Shown here one piece after another: positions 45,151-53,331 of a stretch of 64,000 bases of DNA. The translations under genes were made by a program, and so were the position numbers. This DNA is from Vibrio rumoiensis (lineage in GTDB: Bacteria; Pseudomonadota; Gammaproteobacteria; Enterobacterales; Vibrionaceae), in NCBI RefSeq assembly GCF_002218045.2, contig NZ_AP018685.1, forward strand, positions 2,232,001-2,296,000, written 5' to 3'. The first letter of the stretch is position 1. Each line of letters opens with the position of its first letter. A model generated the notes under the pieces. That model searched no databases. It saw only the letters and a program-made list of their open reading frames with translations, and was not told the DNA's origin.

Positions 45151-46794
45151 TTAATGTACCTTTTCTAGTGAACGATTGACTAAAATAAGAGGAATGAGTC
45201 CAACTAAGACGAGTAATATTGCAGGTAAAGCAGCCAGCTCTAATTGCTGATCGGAGACGTAGTTATACACATAAGTCGCTAATGTTTCGAAATTGAATGG
45301 CCTCAATAAAATCGAAGCATTCAACTCTTTCATGGATTCAATAAAAACCAATAACCCTGCAATCAATGCCCCTCTCATCACTAAAGGAATATGCACACGT
45401 TTAAGCATTTGGGTGGTATTGCACCCCATTGTACGAGCCGCCATATCTAAATTGGGAGACACTTTAGCTAGACCACTTTCTACACTCCCAATTGCCACGG
45501 CAGCAAATCGAACCGTTAATGCAAAAATCAGAGCAAACATAGTGCCAGAAAAAATAAGTCCTGGTCTTCCCCACTCCATCAGTTTAGCAAGATCATTTAC
45601 GCTATGATCTAATGTTAATACCGCCACCATAATCCCAATCGCTAACACCGTCCCCGGAACCGCATAACCCAGTGAAGATAAACGCATAGGGAAACTGCTT
45701 GAAGTTATCGTTCGATCATCTCCTTGAGCCATTAATCGTTGATAGAAATTCACTAATAAAGCAATCACTACGCAGACCACAGCTACACTAAACGAAACCT
45801 TTAGGCTATTGAGGGAATATTCATGAAATTCCAACGTCCAACTACGGTCAAAATAACGACAAGCATAATTAACTAATTGCATAATCGGTAAAACAAAACC
45901 TGCCAGAACCAGCCCCCAACACCATATCAGCGCAAAGAGTTTTTTCCAGCCTCGCAAACAATAACGATTATCTTCATGACTAGAAAACTGTGCTTGGAAG
46001 TGCTTTTGTTTACGGCGACTATAACGCTCCGCACTGAGTAGTAGGACAACGACCAACAACATGATCGCTGAAATTTTCGCGGCGGCAGTCAGGTTTGAAT
46101 AACCAAGCCAAGTATCGTACACCGCCGTAGTTAAGGTACTGACAGCAAAGTAGCTCACTGTACCGAAATCCCCCAAGGTTTCCATCGCCACCAAAGAAAG
46201 CCCTACTGCAATTGCCGGTCTAGCTAAAGGCAAAGAAACTCTCACAAAACTTTGCCAAGGTGTACATTTTAATAATCTCGCGGATTGTAATAGCGAACTA
46301 CTTTGTTCCATAAAAGCGGAGCGAGCAAGAAGATAGACGTAAGGGTATAGCACTAAAGCGAGAATAGTCATGGCGCCAGGTAAAGTACGCAAATCTGGAA
46401 ACCAATACTGTTGTGGCGTCAAATCCAAAGTATTTCTTAACCAAATCTGAATGGGGCCAGCAAAGTCAAACCAATCGGTATAAATGTAGCCGACGATATA
46501 CCCCGGCATCGCCAATGGTAGAACTAAAGCCCATTGCAACACTTTCTCCCCTGGAAGTCGGCACATTGCCATCAACCAGGCACTTGGCAACCCAAAAACC
46601 AACGAAAGGAACATCGTTCCTACTACCAATAAAAATGTATTCCATGTATAGGTAGGTAGAACCGTCGAAAATAAGTGACGAAATAACTCATCACTCTCAC
46701 CGATAGCGGTATAAAAGATCGCGAGGATCGGCAACACCAGCAAAGCAGCAACACTCCAACTGGCAACTTTCCATGATGAATTATTTTCTTTCAT
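45151..46794 (-). CDS. fbpB: Iron(III) ABC transporter permease
   Basis: 547 residues with about 12 membrane segments in two homologous halves, each with an EAA loop (FMEQSSSLLQSARLLKCTPW and LDMAARTMGCNTTQML), typical of FbpB/SfuB-type fused permeases. It forms the channel for Fe3+ delivered by FbpA. A hairpin with T-run lies between fbpA and this gene, so expression may be lower than that of the binding protein. The Shine-Dalgarno is weak. Confidence 0.93.
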   Translation of the reverse strand: MKENNSSWKVASWSVAALLVLPILAIFYTAIGESDELFRHLFSTVLPTYTWNTFLLVVGTMFLSLVFGLPSAWLMAMCRLPGEKVLQWALVLPLAMPGYIVGYIYTDWFDFAGPIQIWLRNTLDLTPQQYWFPDLRTLPGAMTILALVLYPYVYLLARSAFMEQSSSLLQSARLLKCTPWQSFVRVSLPLARPAIAVGLSLVAMETLGDFGTVSYFAVSTLTTAVYDTWLGYSNLTAAAKISAIMLLVVVLLLSAERYSRRKQKHFQAQFSSHEDNRYCLRGWKKLFALIWCWGLVLAGFVLPIMQLVNYACRYFDRSWTLEFHEYSLNSLKVSFSVAVVCVVIALLVNFYQRLMAQGDDRTITSSSFPMRLSSLGYAVPGTVLAIGIMVAVLTLDHSVNDLAKLMEWGRPGLIFSGTMFALIFALTVRFAAVAIGSVESGLAKVSPNLDMAARTMGCNTTQMLKRVHIPLVMRGALIAGLLVFIESMKELNASILLRPFNFETLATYVYNYVSDQQLELAALPAILLVLVGLIPLILVNRSLEKVH

Positions 46795-46818
46795 TACGAC
46801 GACTACATACTCAAACGG

Positions 46819-46841
46819 AAAAAGGGAAGCCGAGGCCTCCC
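46819..46841 (-). terminator. Attenuator-like hairpin between fbpA and fbpB
   Basis: On the minus strand GGGAGGCC and GGCTTCCC pair around a short loop and are followed by TTTTT. Its position between binding-protein and permease genes suggests partial termination. Confidence 0.6.
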
Positions 46842-46866
46842 TAGTAATTAATAAGTAAAGTGGGGA

Positions 46867-47880
46867 TTATAAATCGAACTTAACTTCATCAAGTAACTTA
46901 ACGGCCGCTTCATGATGAGAGGCAATGTCATCAAGTGATAGCGTATCCGCTTTATATTCGCCCCATGAAGCAACTAATTCAGAAGGCTCAACCCCCGCTT
47001 TTACCGGTGATTCAAAATTATCTTTCGCATACATTTGCTGTGCAACATCACCCGATAAAAACTCCATAAGCTTGAGTGCATTCTCTTTATTTGGTGCATA
47101 TTTTGCCATCGCCATGCCACTGATATTTACGTGAGTGCCAAAAGCTTCCTGACCAGGGAAATTAATGTATACCGCTTCCGCCCAAGCTTTTTGATCTTTA
47201 TCATTCAGCATTTTACCGAAATAATAACTATTACCTAATGAGTAATCGCATAAACCTTCTTTAATCGCCTGAACTTGACCACGATCGCTGCCTTGGGGTT
47301 TACGAGCAAGATTAGACTTAACACCTTCTAACCATTGTTTCGTTTCTACTTCACCGTGATGAGCAATCATCGCTGACACTAAAGAAACATTATAAGGGTG
47401 CTTACCTGGGCGAGTACAAATTTTGCCTTTATACTCCGGTTTCGCTAAATCCATATAATCAAAAGATGCAGGCAATTTACCCACACGGTCTTTTGATGAG
47501 TACACCACTCGCGCTCGTGTCGTCACGCCAAACCATTCGCCTTCTTTATCTCGATATTGTGCTGGGATATTCTCGTTGATCACATCACTATTAACCGCTT
47601 GAACAACCTCTTTATCACTTAACTCAGCTAAACGGCTAATATCAACCGTCAGCACTACATCTGCAGGGCTGTATTCGCCTTCTTGTACTAATTTTTCTGC
47701 TAGTCCATCTTTAGCAAACTTCACATTCACTTTAATCCCAGTCTCTTGAGTAAACTCTTTCAACATAGGTTCAACAAGAAATGGTTGACGATACGAGTAC
47801 ACATTGACTTCTTCAGAAGACATCGCCATCGGTGCAAAAGTGGTCGCGGCCACAACAGAGGCAAGTAATAGCTTTTTCAT
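46867..47880 (-). CDS. fbpA: Iron(III)-binding periplasmic protein
   Basis: 337 residues. A signal peptide (about 1-21, ending PMAMS) is followed by a transferrin-like class II binding fold, beginning EEVNVYSYRQPFLVEPML. The paired tyrosines expected to bind Fe3+ are in LGNSYYFGKML (about 195). The start at 47880 follows AAGGATGAG; an in-frame ATG at 47916 is less likely because it would spoil the signal peptide and overlaps the Fur box. A Fur box lies 28-42 bp upstream. First gene of fbpABC. Confidence 0.93.
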   Translation of the reverse strand: MKKLLLASVVAATTFAPMAMSSEEVNVYSYRQPFLVEPMLKEFTQETGIKVNVKFAKDGLAEKLVQEGEYSPADVVLTVDISRLAELSDKEVVQAVNSDVINENIPAQYRDKEGEWFGVTTRARVVYSSKDRVGKLPASFDYMDLAKPEYKGKICTRPGKHPYNVSLVSAMIAHHGEVETKQWLEGVKSNLARKPQGSDRGQVQAIKEGLCDYSLGNSYYFGKMLNDKDQKAWAEAVYINFPGQEAFGTHVNISGMAMAKYAPNKENALKLMEFLSGDVAQQMYAKDNFESPVKAGVEPSELVASWGEYKADTLSLDDIASHHEAAVKLLDEVKFDL

Positions 47881-47907
47881 TAAACTCATCCTTAATATGA
47901 ATATAAA

Positions 47908-47922
47908 TGATAACAATTATCA
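47908..47922 (-). promoter_or_regulatory. Fur box of the fbpABC operon
   Basis: TGATAACAATTATCA matches the 7-1-7 Fur inverted repeat (TGATAAT-N-ATTATCA) at all but one position. It lies 28 bases before the fbpA start, so iron-replete repression is expected. Confidence 0.8.
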
Positions 47923-47981
47923 ATGCGCTTTATTATATGGCGACTTGGTTTTAACTCAACTACTGCCACCTCACAAATAAC

Positions 47982-48010
47982 AAAAAACCCCACTCAAATG
48001 AGCAGGGCTT
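47982..48010 (-). terminator. Terminator of glnK-amtB
   Basis: Read on the minus strand, AAGCCCTGCTCA and TGAGTGGGGTT form an interrupted stem followed by T6, about 50 bases after the amtB stop. Confidence 0.65.
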
Positions 48011-48062
48011 TGTAACAAATTATGACCAGATAGCGAAAATACGACTATCAACTGTTCTATAA

Positions 48063-49280
48063 TTATTTCGTTGAGGTAAATTCAGGATAAGCCGCAACAC
48101 CACAATCGTGCATATCAACACCATCCATTTCTTCTTCTTCGGTCACACGGATACCCATCGTTGCTTTTAAGATTCCCCATACCACAAGGCTTGCAACGAA
48201 TACCCAAGCAAAGATAACCACAGCACCGTAGATTTGTGCACCAAAGCTCGCATCTGCGTTACTCATAGGTACCATCAACAAGCCAAATACACCACATACA
48301 CCGTGTACTGAAATGGCACCAACTGGATCATCAATCTTCACCTTATCAAAGAATAAAATGCTAAAGATAACCAACACACCTGCAATGGCACCAATCACTA
48401 ACGACATAATCGGTGATGGTGATGCTGGGTCCGCAGTAATCGCGACTAAACCGGCTAATGCACCATTGAGGATCATAGTGAGATCCGCTTTACCCCAAAT
48501 CAGTTTCACAGTAATGAGAGCTGCGACAGCACCCGCTGCAGCTGCAGCGTTAGTGTTTAAGTATACTTGGCCAATAGCTGTTGCATCTGCTGCTGAAGAT
48601 AATGCTAATTGAGAACCACCATTAAAACCAAACCAACCAAACCAAAGGATAAAGGTACCTAACGTTGCTAATGGCATGTTTGAACCTTGAATTGGATGTA
48701 CTTCGCCATTTTTACCATATTTACCTTTACGAGCACCAAGTAATACGACACCGGCTAACGCAGCTGCTGCACCCGCTAAGTGAACAATACCAGAGCCCGC
48801 AAAATCACTGAAACCAGCCGCTGATAAGAAACCACCGCCCCATGTCCAGTAACCTTCAATTGGATAAATAAAGCCAGTAAGCACAACGCTAAAGATCAAG
48901 AAAGTAGACAGCTTCATACGCTCTGCAACCGCACCTGAAACTACCGACATTGCCGTTGCAACAAACACAACTTGGAAGAAGAAGTCTGACGCTAAAGAGT
49001 GTGATGCATCATCCGCTTGCGTGCCAATTAAGCCACCAAATGATGGGAATACACCACCTTCGGCATTGCCTACGTACATAATGTTATAACCGACCAATAA
49101 GAACATGGTGCAAGCAATACCGAACAGTACGAAGTTTTTGGTTAAGATTTCTGTGGTATTTTTTGAGCGAACTAAACCCGCTTCTAACATAGCAAAACCC
49201 GCAGCCATCCACATAACTAGTGCACCAGATATCAGTAAGAAAAAGGTATCTAACGCGTATTTAATTTCTGTCATTTCCAT
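48063..49280 (-). CDS. amtB: Ammonium transporter AmtB
   Basis: 405 residues with 11 membrane segments. Typical motifs: AAGFAMLEAGLVRSKN near the N-terminus and the twin pore histidines in GSGIVHLAGAAAALAG and SVHGVCGVFGLL. It conducts ammonium across the inner membrane and is blocked by unmodified GlnK. The protein begins close to the first span without an obvious cleavable signal, unlike E. coli AmtB. It is 27 bp downstream of glnK, in the conserved glnK-amtB pair, under the sigma-54 promoter before glnK. Confidence 0.96.
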   Translation of the reverse strand: MEMTEIKYALDTFFLLISGALVMWMAAGFAMLEAGLVRSKNTTEILTKNFVLFGIACTMFLLVGYNIMYVGNAEGGVFPSFGGLIGTQADDASHSLASDFFFQVVFVATAMSVVSGAVAERMKLSTFLIFSVVLTGFIYPIEGYWTWGGGFLSAAGFSDFAGSGIVHLAGAAAALAGVVLLGARKGKYGKNGEVHPIQGSNMPLATLGTFILWFGWFGFNGGSQLALSSAADATAIGQVYLNTNAAAAAGAVAALITVKLIWGKADLTMILNGALAGLVAITADPASPSPIMSLVIGAIAGVLVIFSILFFDKVKIDDPVGAISVHGVCGVFGLLMVPMSNADASFGAQIYGAVVIFAWVFVASLVVWGILKATMGIRVTEEEEMDGVDMHDCGVAAYPEFTSTK

Positions 49281-49307
49281 ATTGTAATTCTCCAGTCCCT
49301 TTATTAC

Positions 49308-49646
49308 TTAAAGTGCTTCATCGTCCATTTCGCCAGTACGGATACGAACCGCTTGTTGAAGGTCAAATACAAAAATTTTGCCATCACCGATTTTTCCGGT
49401 TTGCGCCGCTTTCATAATTGCTTCAATCACACGATCCACATTGTCACTTTGCGTGGCAATTTCCACTTTCACTTTAGGTAGGAAATCAACTTGGTATTCA
49501 GCGCCACGATACAACTCCGTGTGACCTTTTTGACGTCCAAAACCTTTTACTTCCGATACCGTCATACCTTCAATACCCACATCAGCTAGCGCTTCGCGGA
49601 CATCATCTAATTTAAACGGTTTGATTATTGCACTAATTAATTTCAT
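49308..49646 (-). CDS. glnK: Nitrogen regulatory protein P-II
   Basis: 112 residues, standard P-II length. The T-loop contains the uridylylation site Tyr51 (HTELYRGAEY) and the B-loop TGKIGDGKIFV. It senses 2-oxoglutarate, ATP/ADP and glutamine status and controls AmtB, and probably NtrB and GlnE. Linkage to amtB and an NtrC-dependent promoter favour the name glnK; annotators sometimes call it glnB. Confidence 0.95.
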   Translation of the reverse strand: MKLISAIIKPFKLDDVREALADVGIEGMTVSEVKGFGRQKGHTELYRGAEYQVDFLPKVKVEIATQSDNVDRVIEAIMKAAQTGKIGDGKIFVFDLQQAVRIRTGEMDDEAL

Positions 49647-49690
49647 CGCATTCCCTCGTCATGATGCATTCCTTTAACATTTACATTGCT

Positions 49691-49706
49691 TTCAAGTTGC
49701 GTGCCA
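49691..49706 (-). promoter_or_regulatory. Sigma-54 promoter of glnK-amtB
   Basis: TGGCACGCAACTTGAA on the minus strand matches the -24/-12 consensus TGGCACG-N4-TTGCW except for one base at -12 (A for C). It lies 45 bases before the glnK start. Confidence 0.8.
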
Positions 49707-49770
49707 ACTTTTTAAGCTATTGATATATATAGACTTGAATGCAAGCGGGGATTTAGGAGGGAAATTAGTC

Positions 49771-49785
49771 GCACCATTACAGTGC
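49771..49785 (-). promoter_or_regulatory. NtrC binding site
   Basis: GCACCATTACAGTGC fits the GCAC-N7-GTGC dyad of NtrC enhancer sites. It is about 70-80 bp upstream of the sigma-54 promoter, a usual activator position. Confidence 0.65.
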
Positions 49786-49849
49786 GCTTAATTCACAAGA
49801 ACGAAGCAGAATAAAAAGAATATAAATAAAGAGAAGAGTAAAAGGTAAG

Positions 49850-50212
49850 CTAACGAATAAATGCACGCCAAGAATGCAAAACTTGTTCAAAATCTTCAAT
49901 GCCGCACCAAGATTCACTTTCTTCATCATAAGCAGAAAGATCATCATCAAACTGTTCATCTTCTAAACTTAACAAAAGGTTAGATGAAATGTGAACCTCA
50001 TTTTGTTCCAAAAATAAGCTCCAATCTTGCCCTAACAACCGCCATTCTTGGTTAATATTTCTTTGTGCACCAACTTGTAGCAAGACATGATCTAACTTGG
50101 CAATATCGCTGCCAACTTCTTCAATCAACCAATGACCAATGGCTTCATGTCCAGAGGAGAACACCACACGGTAACTGCCGTCTAATGTGTTTTTCTTAAA
50201 TTCAAAGTCCAT
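49850..50212 (-). CDS. yacL: UPF0231 family protein YacL
   Basis: 120 residues matching E. coli YacL in pattern: MDFEF at the start, GHEAIGHWLIEEV, and the acidic end with DEESESWCGIEDFEQVL. Soluble and acidic; function unknown. In E. coli yacL is also next to acnB, so the linkage is conserved. The 8-copy heptamer array lies 71 bp upstream of its start, in the region that should contain its promoter. Confidence 0.9.
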   Translation of the reverse strand: MDFEFKKNTLDGSYRVVFSSGHEAIGHWLIEEVGSDIAKLDHVLLQVGAQRNINQEWRLLGQDWSLFLEQNEVHISSNLLLSLEDEQFDDDLSAYDEESESWCGIEDFEQVLHSWRAFIR

Positions 50213-50282
50213 AACGGAACACTTTTTATTGTTTAGGAAGGTATCAATAGTTTACTTGGTAACGATAAAAATTGCGACATAG

Positions 50283-50338
50283 CGAGTAACGAGTAACGAG
50301 TAACGAGTAACGAGTAACGAGTAACGAGTAACGAGTAA
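50283..50338 (-). repeat. Tandem array, 8 perfect copies of CGAGTAA
   Basis: 56 bases of an exact 7-bp unit between the acnB terminator and yacL. Copy-number change would alter the spacing of anything upstream of yacL. Confidence 0.95.
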
Positions 50339-50389
50339 ATTTTGTAAATAGAGGAAAAGGAGTCAAGATCTCTTTTCTTTCTAAACAAA

Positions 50390-50418
50390 AAAACCGCTGA
50401 CTCATCATCAGCGGTTTT
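50390..50418 (-). terminator. Rho-independent terminator of acnB
   Basis: An 11-bp perfect stem, AAAACCGCTGA/TCAGCGGTTTT, with a 7-base loop, 28 bases after the acnB stop. Confidence 0.88.
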
Positions 50419-50445
50419 ATAACATGGCGAGATTAACTCAAGAAC

Positions 50446-53043
50446 TTATGCTGGCCCTTGGAAAATCACGGTATCGGCTTTATCTGTGTAGTGCTTCATC
50501 TTATGGAAGTTCAGATAGCGGTATGTATCGGCTGCTGTGGCATTAATTTGCTCAGCATAGCTTAAATACTCTTCTTTAGTCGGAATACGACCAAGAATTG
50601 CACCGACTGCGGATAACTCAGCAGACGCTAAGAATACATTTGCACCATTACCCAAGCGGTTCGGGAAGTTACGAGTGGAAGTCGACATCACCGTTGATTT
50701 CTCGGCAACTCGCGCTTGGTTCCCCATACATAATGAACACCCTGGCGTTTCAATACGTACCCCAGCACGGCCAAAGATACCGTAGTAACCTTCTTCCGTT
50801 AGCTGATCTTTATCCATCTTAGTTGGTGGCGCAACCCATAGGCGAGTATCAAGTTCACCTTTGTGTTTTTCCAGCAACTTACCGGCGGCACGGAAGTGAC
50901 CGATATTCGTCATACAAGAACCAATGAATACTTCATCAATTTCAGTGCCTTGTACATCAGAAAGTAAACGGGCATCATCCGGATCGTTTGGCGCACAAAG
51001 AATAGGTTGGTCAATCTCAGCCAGATCAATTTCAACCACATGAGCATATTCAGCGTCTTTATCAGCGCGCATTAACTCAGGCTTCGCTAACCACTCTTCC
51101 ATTGCTTTGATACGGCGCTCAATCGTACGAACATCACCGTAACCTTCAGAGATCATCCACTTCAGCATCACGATATTTGAATTTAAGTATTCAGCAATCG
51201 ATTCTTCTGACAACTTAACGGTACAACCGGCAGCCGAACGTTCAGCTGACGCATCAGAAAGTTCAAATGCTTGTTCAACCGTTAAGTGCTCAAGACCTTC
51301 AATCTCGAGTACGCGACCAGAAAATTCATTGATCTTACCGGCTTTTTCAACCGTCAGTAAACCTTGTTGAATGCCGTAGTAAGGAATCGCATGTACTAAA
51401 TCACGTAAGGTAATACCTGGCTTCATTTCGCCTTTAAAGCGCACCAATACTGACTCAGGCATATCCAATGGCATCACGCCCGTTGCCGCAGCAAACGCCA
51501 CCAAGCCAGAACCTGCAGGGAATGAAATACCAAGTGGGAAACGTGTATGTGAATCACCACCAGTACCAACCGTATCAGGTAGTAGCATACGGTTTAACCA
51601 TGAGTGAATGATACCGTCACCTGGGCGAAGTGATACCCCACCACGGTTCATAATAAAATCAGGTAGTGTGTGGTGAGTATTCACATCAACCGGTTTTGGA
51701 TAAGCAGACGTATGACAGAAAGACTGCATCACAAGATCGGTTGAGAAACCTAGACAAGCCAGATCTTTCAACTCATCACGAGTCATTGGGCCAGTGGTAT
51801 CTTGCGAGCCTACTGTGGTCATTTTTGGCTCACAGTATGTACCAGGACGAACGCCTTCAACACCGCATGCTTTACCCACCATTTTCTGCGCCAGAGTAAA
51901 GCCTTTATCAGAATCCGCTACTGGTACTGGACGACGGAATACATCTGAAGGCTCAAGGCCTAAAGAAGTACGTGCGCGATCCGTTAGACCACGACCGATG
52001 ATCAATGGAATACGACCACCAGCTCGAACTTCATCGTAAAGTACGTCGGTTTTCAGTTTAAAGGTTGAAATGACTTCATCGGTGCCATGCTTACATACTT
52101 TTCCTTCGTGAGGATAAATATCAATCACATCACCCATGTTCATTTTAGAAACATCAAGTTCGATAGGCAGTGCACCCGCATCTTCCATAGTGTTAAAGAA
52201 GATTGGCGCAATTTTACCGCCTAGGCAGAAACCACCAGCACGTTTATTCGGTACGTATGGGATATCATGCCCCATAAACCAAAGCACGGAGTTAGTGGCT
52301 GATTTACGAGAAGAACCGGTACCCACAACATCACCAACGTAAACTAATGGGTGACCTTTTTCTTCTAATTCTTGAATTTGTTTAATTGGACCAATATTAC
52401 CCGGTTCGTCAGGGTTAATACCTTCACGCTCATTTTTTAGCATCGCTAATGCATGAAGTGGAATATCAGGACGAGACCATGCATCCGGTGCTGGAGACAG
52501 GTCATCAGTATTGGTTTCACCCGTTACCTTAAAGACGGTTAATGTTACTTTATCTTCAAGTTTAGGTTTATTCAGGAACCATTCAGCATCCGCCCATGAC
52601 TGCATCACTTCCTTAGCGTATTCATTACCTGCTTTCGCTTTTTCTTCCACATCATGGAAAGCATCGAACATCAATAATGTTTGCTTAAGGGCTGTTACTG
52701 CAATCGGCGCAAGTAGCTCATCATCTAAAAAGCTCACTAGCGGCTCGATGTTATAACCACCTTGCATTGTGCCTAGTAGTTCAGCGGCTTTTTCGCGAGA
52801 AATTAATGGAGATTCAGCTTCGCCTTTCGCGACAGCAGTCAAAAAACCAGCTTTAACATAAGCCGCTTCATCAACACCAGGTGGGATACGATTAACAAAC
52901 AGGTCAAGAATAAACTCTTCTTCACCTTGAGGTGGATTTTTCAGTAGTTCTACCAAAGCAGCGACCTGCTCTGCGTCTAAAGGTTTTGGGACAATTCCTT
53001 CAGCGGCACGCTCTTCGACGTGTTTACGGTAGGCTTCAAGCAC
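50446..53043 (-). CDS. acnB: Aconitate hydratase B
   Basis: 865 residues, equal to E. coli AcnB. It interconverts citrate and isocitrate in the TCA cycle and probably also acts on 2-methylaconitate. N-terminal HEAT-like domain, swivelling domain 4 next (order 4-1-2-3 as in AcnB), then the cluster domains. The 4Fe-4S ligands include Cys769 and Cys772 (TPGCSLCMGNQ), numbers identical to E. coli, and a third Cys in GSCMTNIGHF. AcnB apo-protein is also an RNA-binding regulator in E. coli. Single-gene unit. Confidence 0.97.
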   Translation of the reverse strand: MLEAYRKHVEERAAEGIVPKPLDAEQVAALVELLKNPPQGEEEFILDLFVNRIPPGVDEAAYVKAGFLTAVAKGEAESPLISREKAAELLGTMQGGYNIEPLVSFLDDELLAPIAVTALKQTLLMFDAFHDVEEKAKAGNEYAKEVMQSWADAEWFLNKPKLEDKVTLTVFKVTGETNTDDLSPAPDAWSRPDIPLHALAMLKNEREGINPDEPGNIGPIKQIQELEEKGHPLVYVGDVVGTGSSRKSATNSVLWFMGHDIPYVPNKRAGGFCLGGKIAPIFFNTMEDAGALPIELDVSKMNMGDVIDIYPHEGKVCKHGTDEVISTFKLKTDVLYDEVRAGGRIPLIIGRGLTDRARTSLGLEPSDVFRRPVPVADSDKGFTLAQKMVGKACGVEGVRPGTYCEPKMTTVGSQDTTGPMTRDELKDLACLGFSTDLVMQSFCHTSAYPKPVDVNTHHTLPDFIMNRGGVSLRPGDGIIHSWLNRMLLPDTVGTGGDSHTRFPLGISFPAGSGLVAFAAATGVMPLDMPESVLVRFKGEMKPGITLRDLVHAIPYYGIQQGLLTVEKAGKINEFSGRVLEIEGLEHLTVEQAFELSDASAERSAAGCTVKLSEESIAEYLNSNIVMLKWMISEGYGDVRTIERRIKAMEEWLAKPELMRADKDAEYAHVVEIDLAEIDQPILCAPNDPDDARLLSDVQGTEIDEVFIGSCMTNIGHFRAAGKLLEKHKGELDTRLWVAPPTKMDKDQLTEEGYYGIFGRAGVRIETPGCSLCMGNQARVAEKSTVMSTSTRNFPNRLGNGANVFLASAELSAVGAILGRIPTKEEYLSYAEQINATAADTYRYLNFHKMKHYTDKADTVIFQGPA

Positions 53044-53331
53044 GACTCATTCCTCTCTTTGCGGTCTACCCTCTTATGTATGATAAAGAGTAAACATCCT
53101 TGGAAATTTGGCTTCCTGCCCATGTTTTATTATGAATTAGTGTTATGGCTGATTCTTAATAATCGAATACGGTCGGAGCCAAAATGTTAGTTGGAGAATA
53201 ACAAATTTAACCAAAAATTAAAATCTAACGAGTTTGACCAAGCTAGCAAAGTGAAACTAAAGTTGCTGAAAAACTTGGCCAAACACTGCATTTTATTCTA
53301 TTTAGTCCGTTCAATGAGGTCATAACATTCT

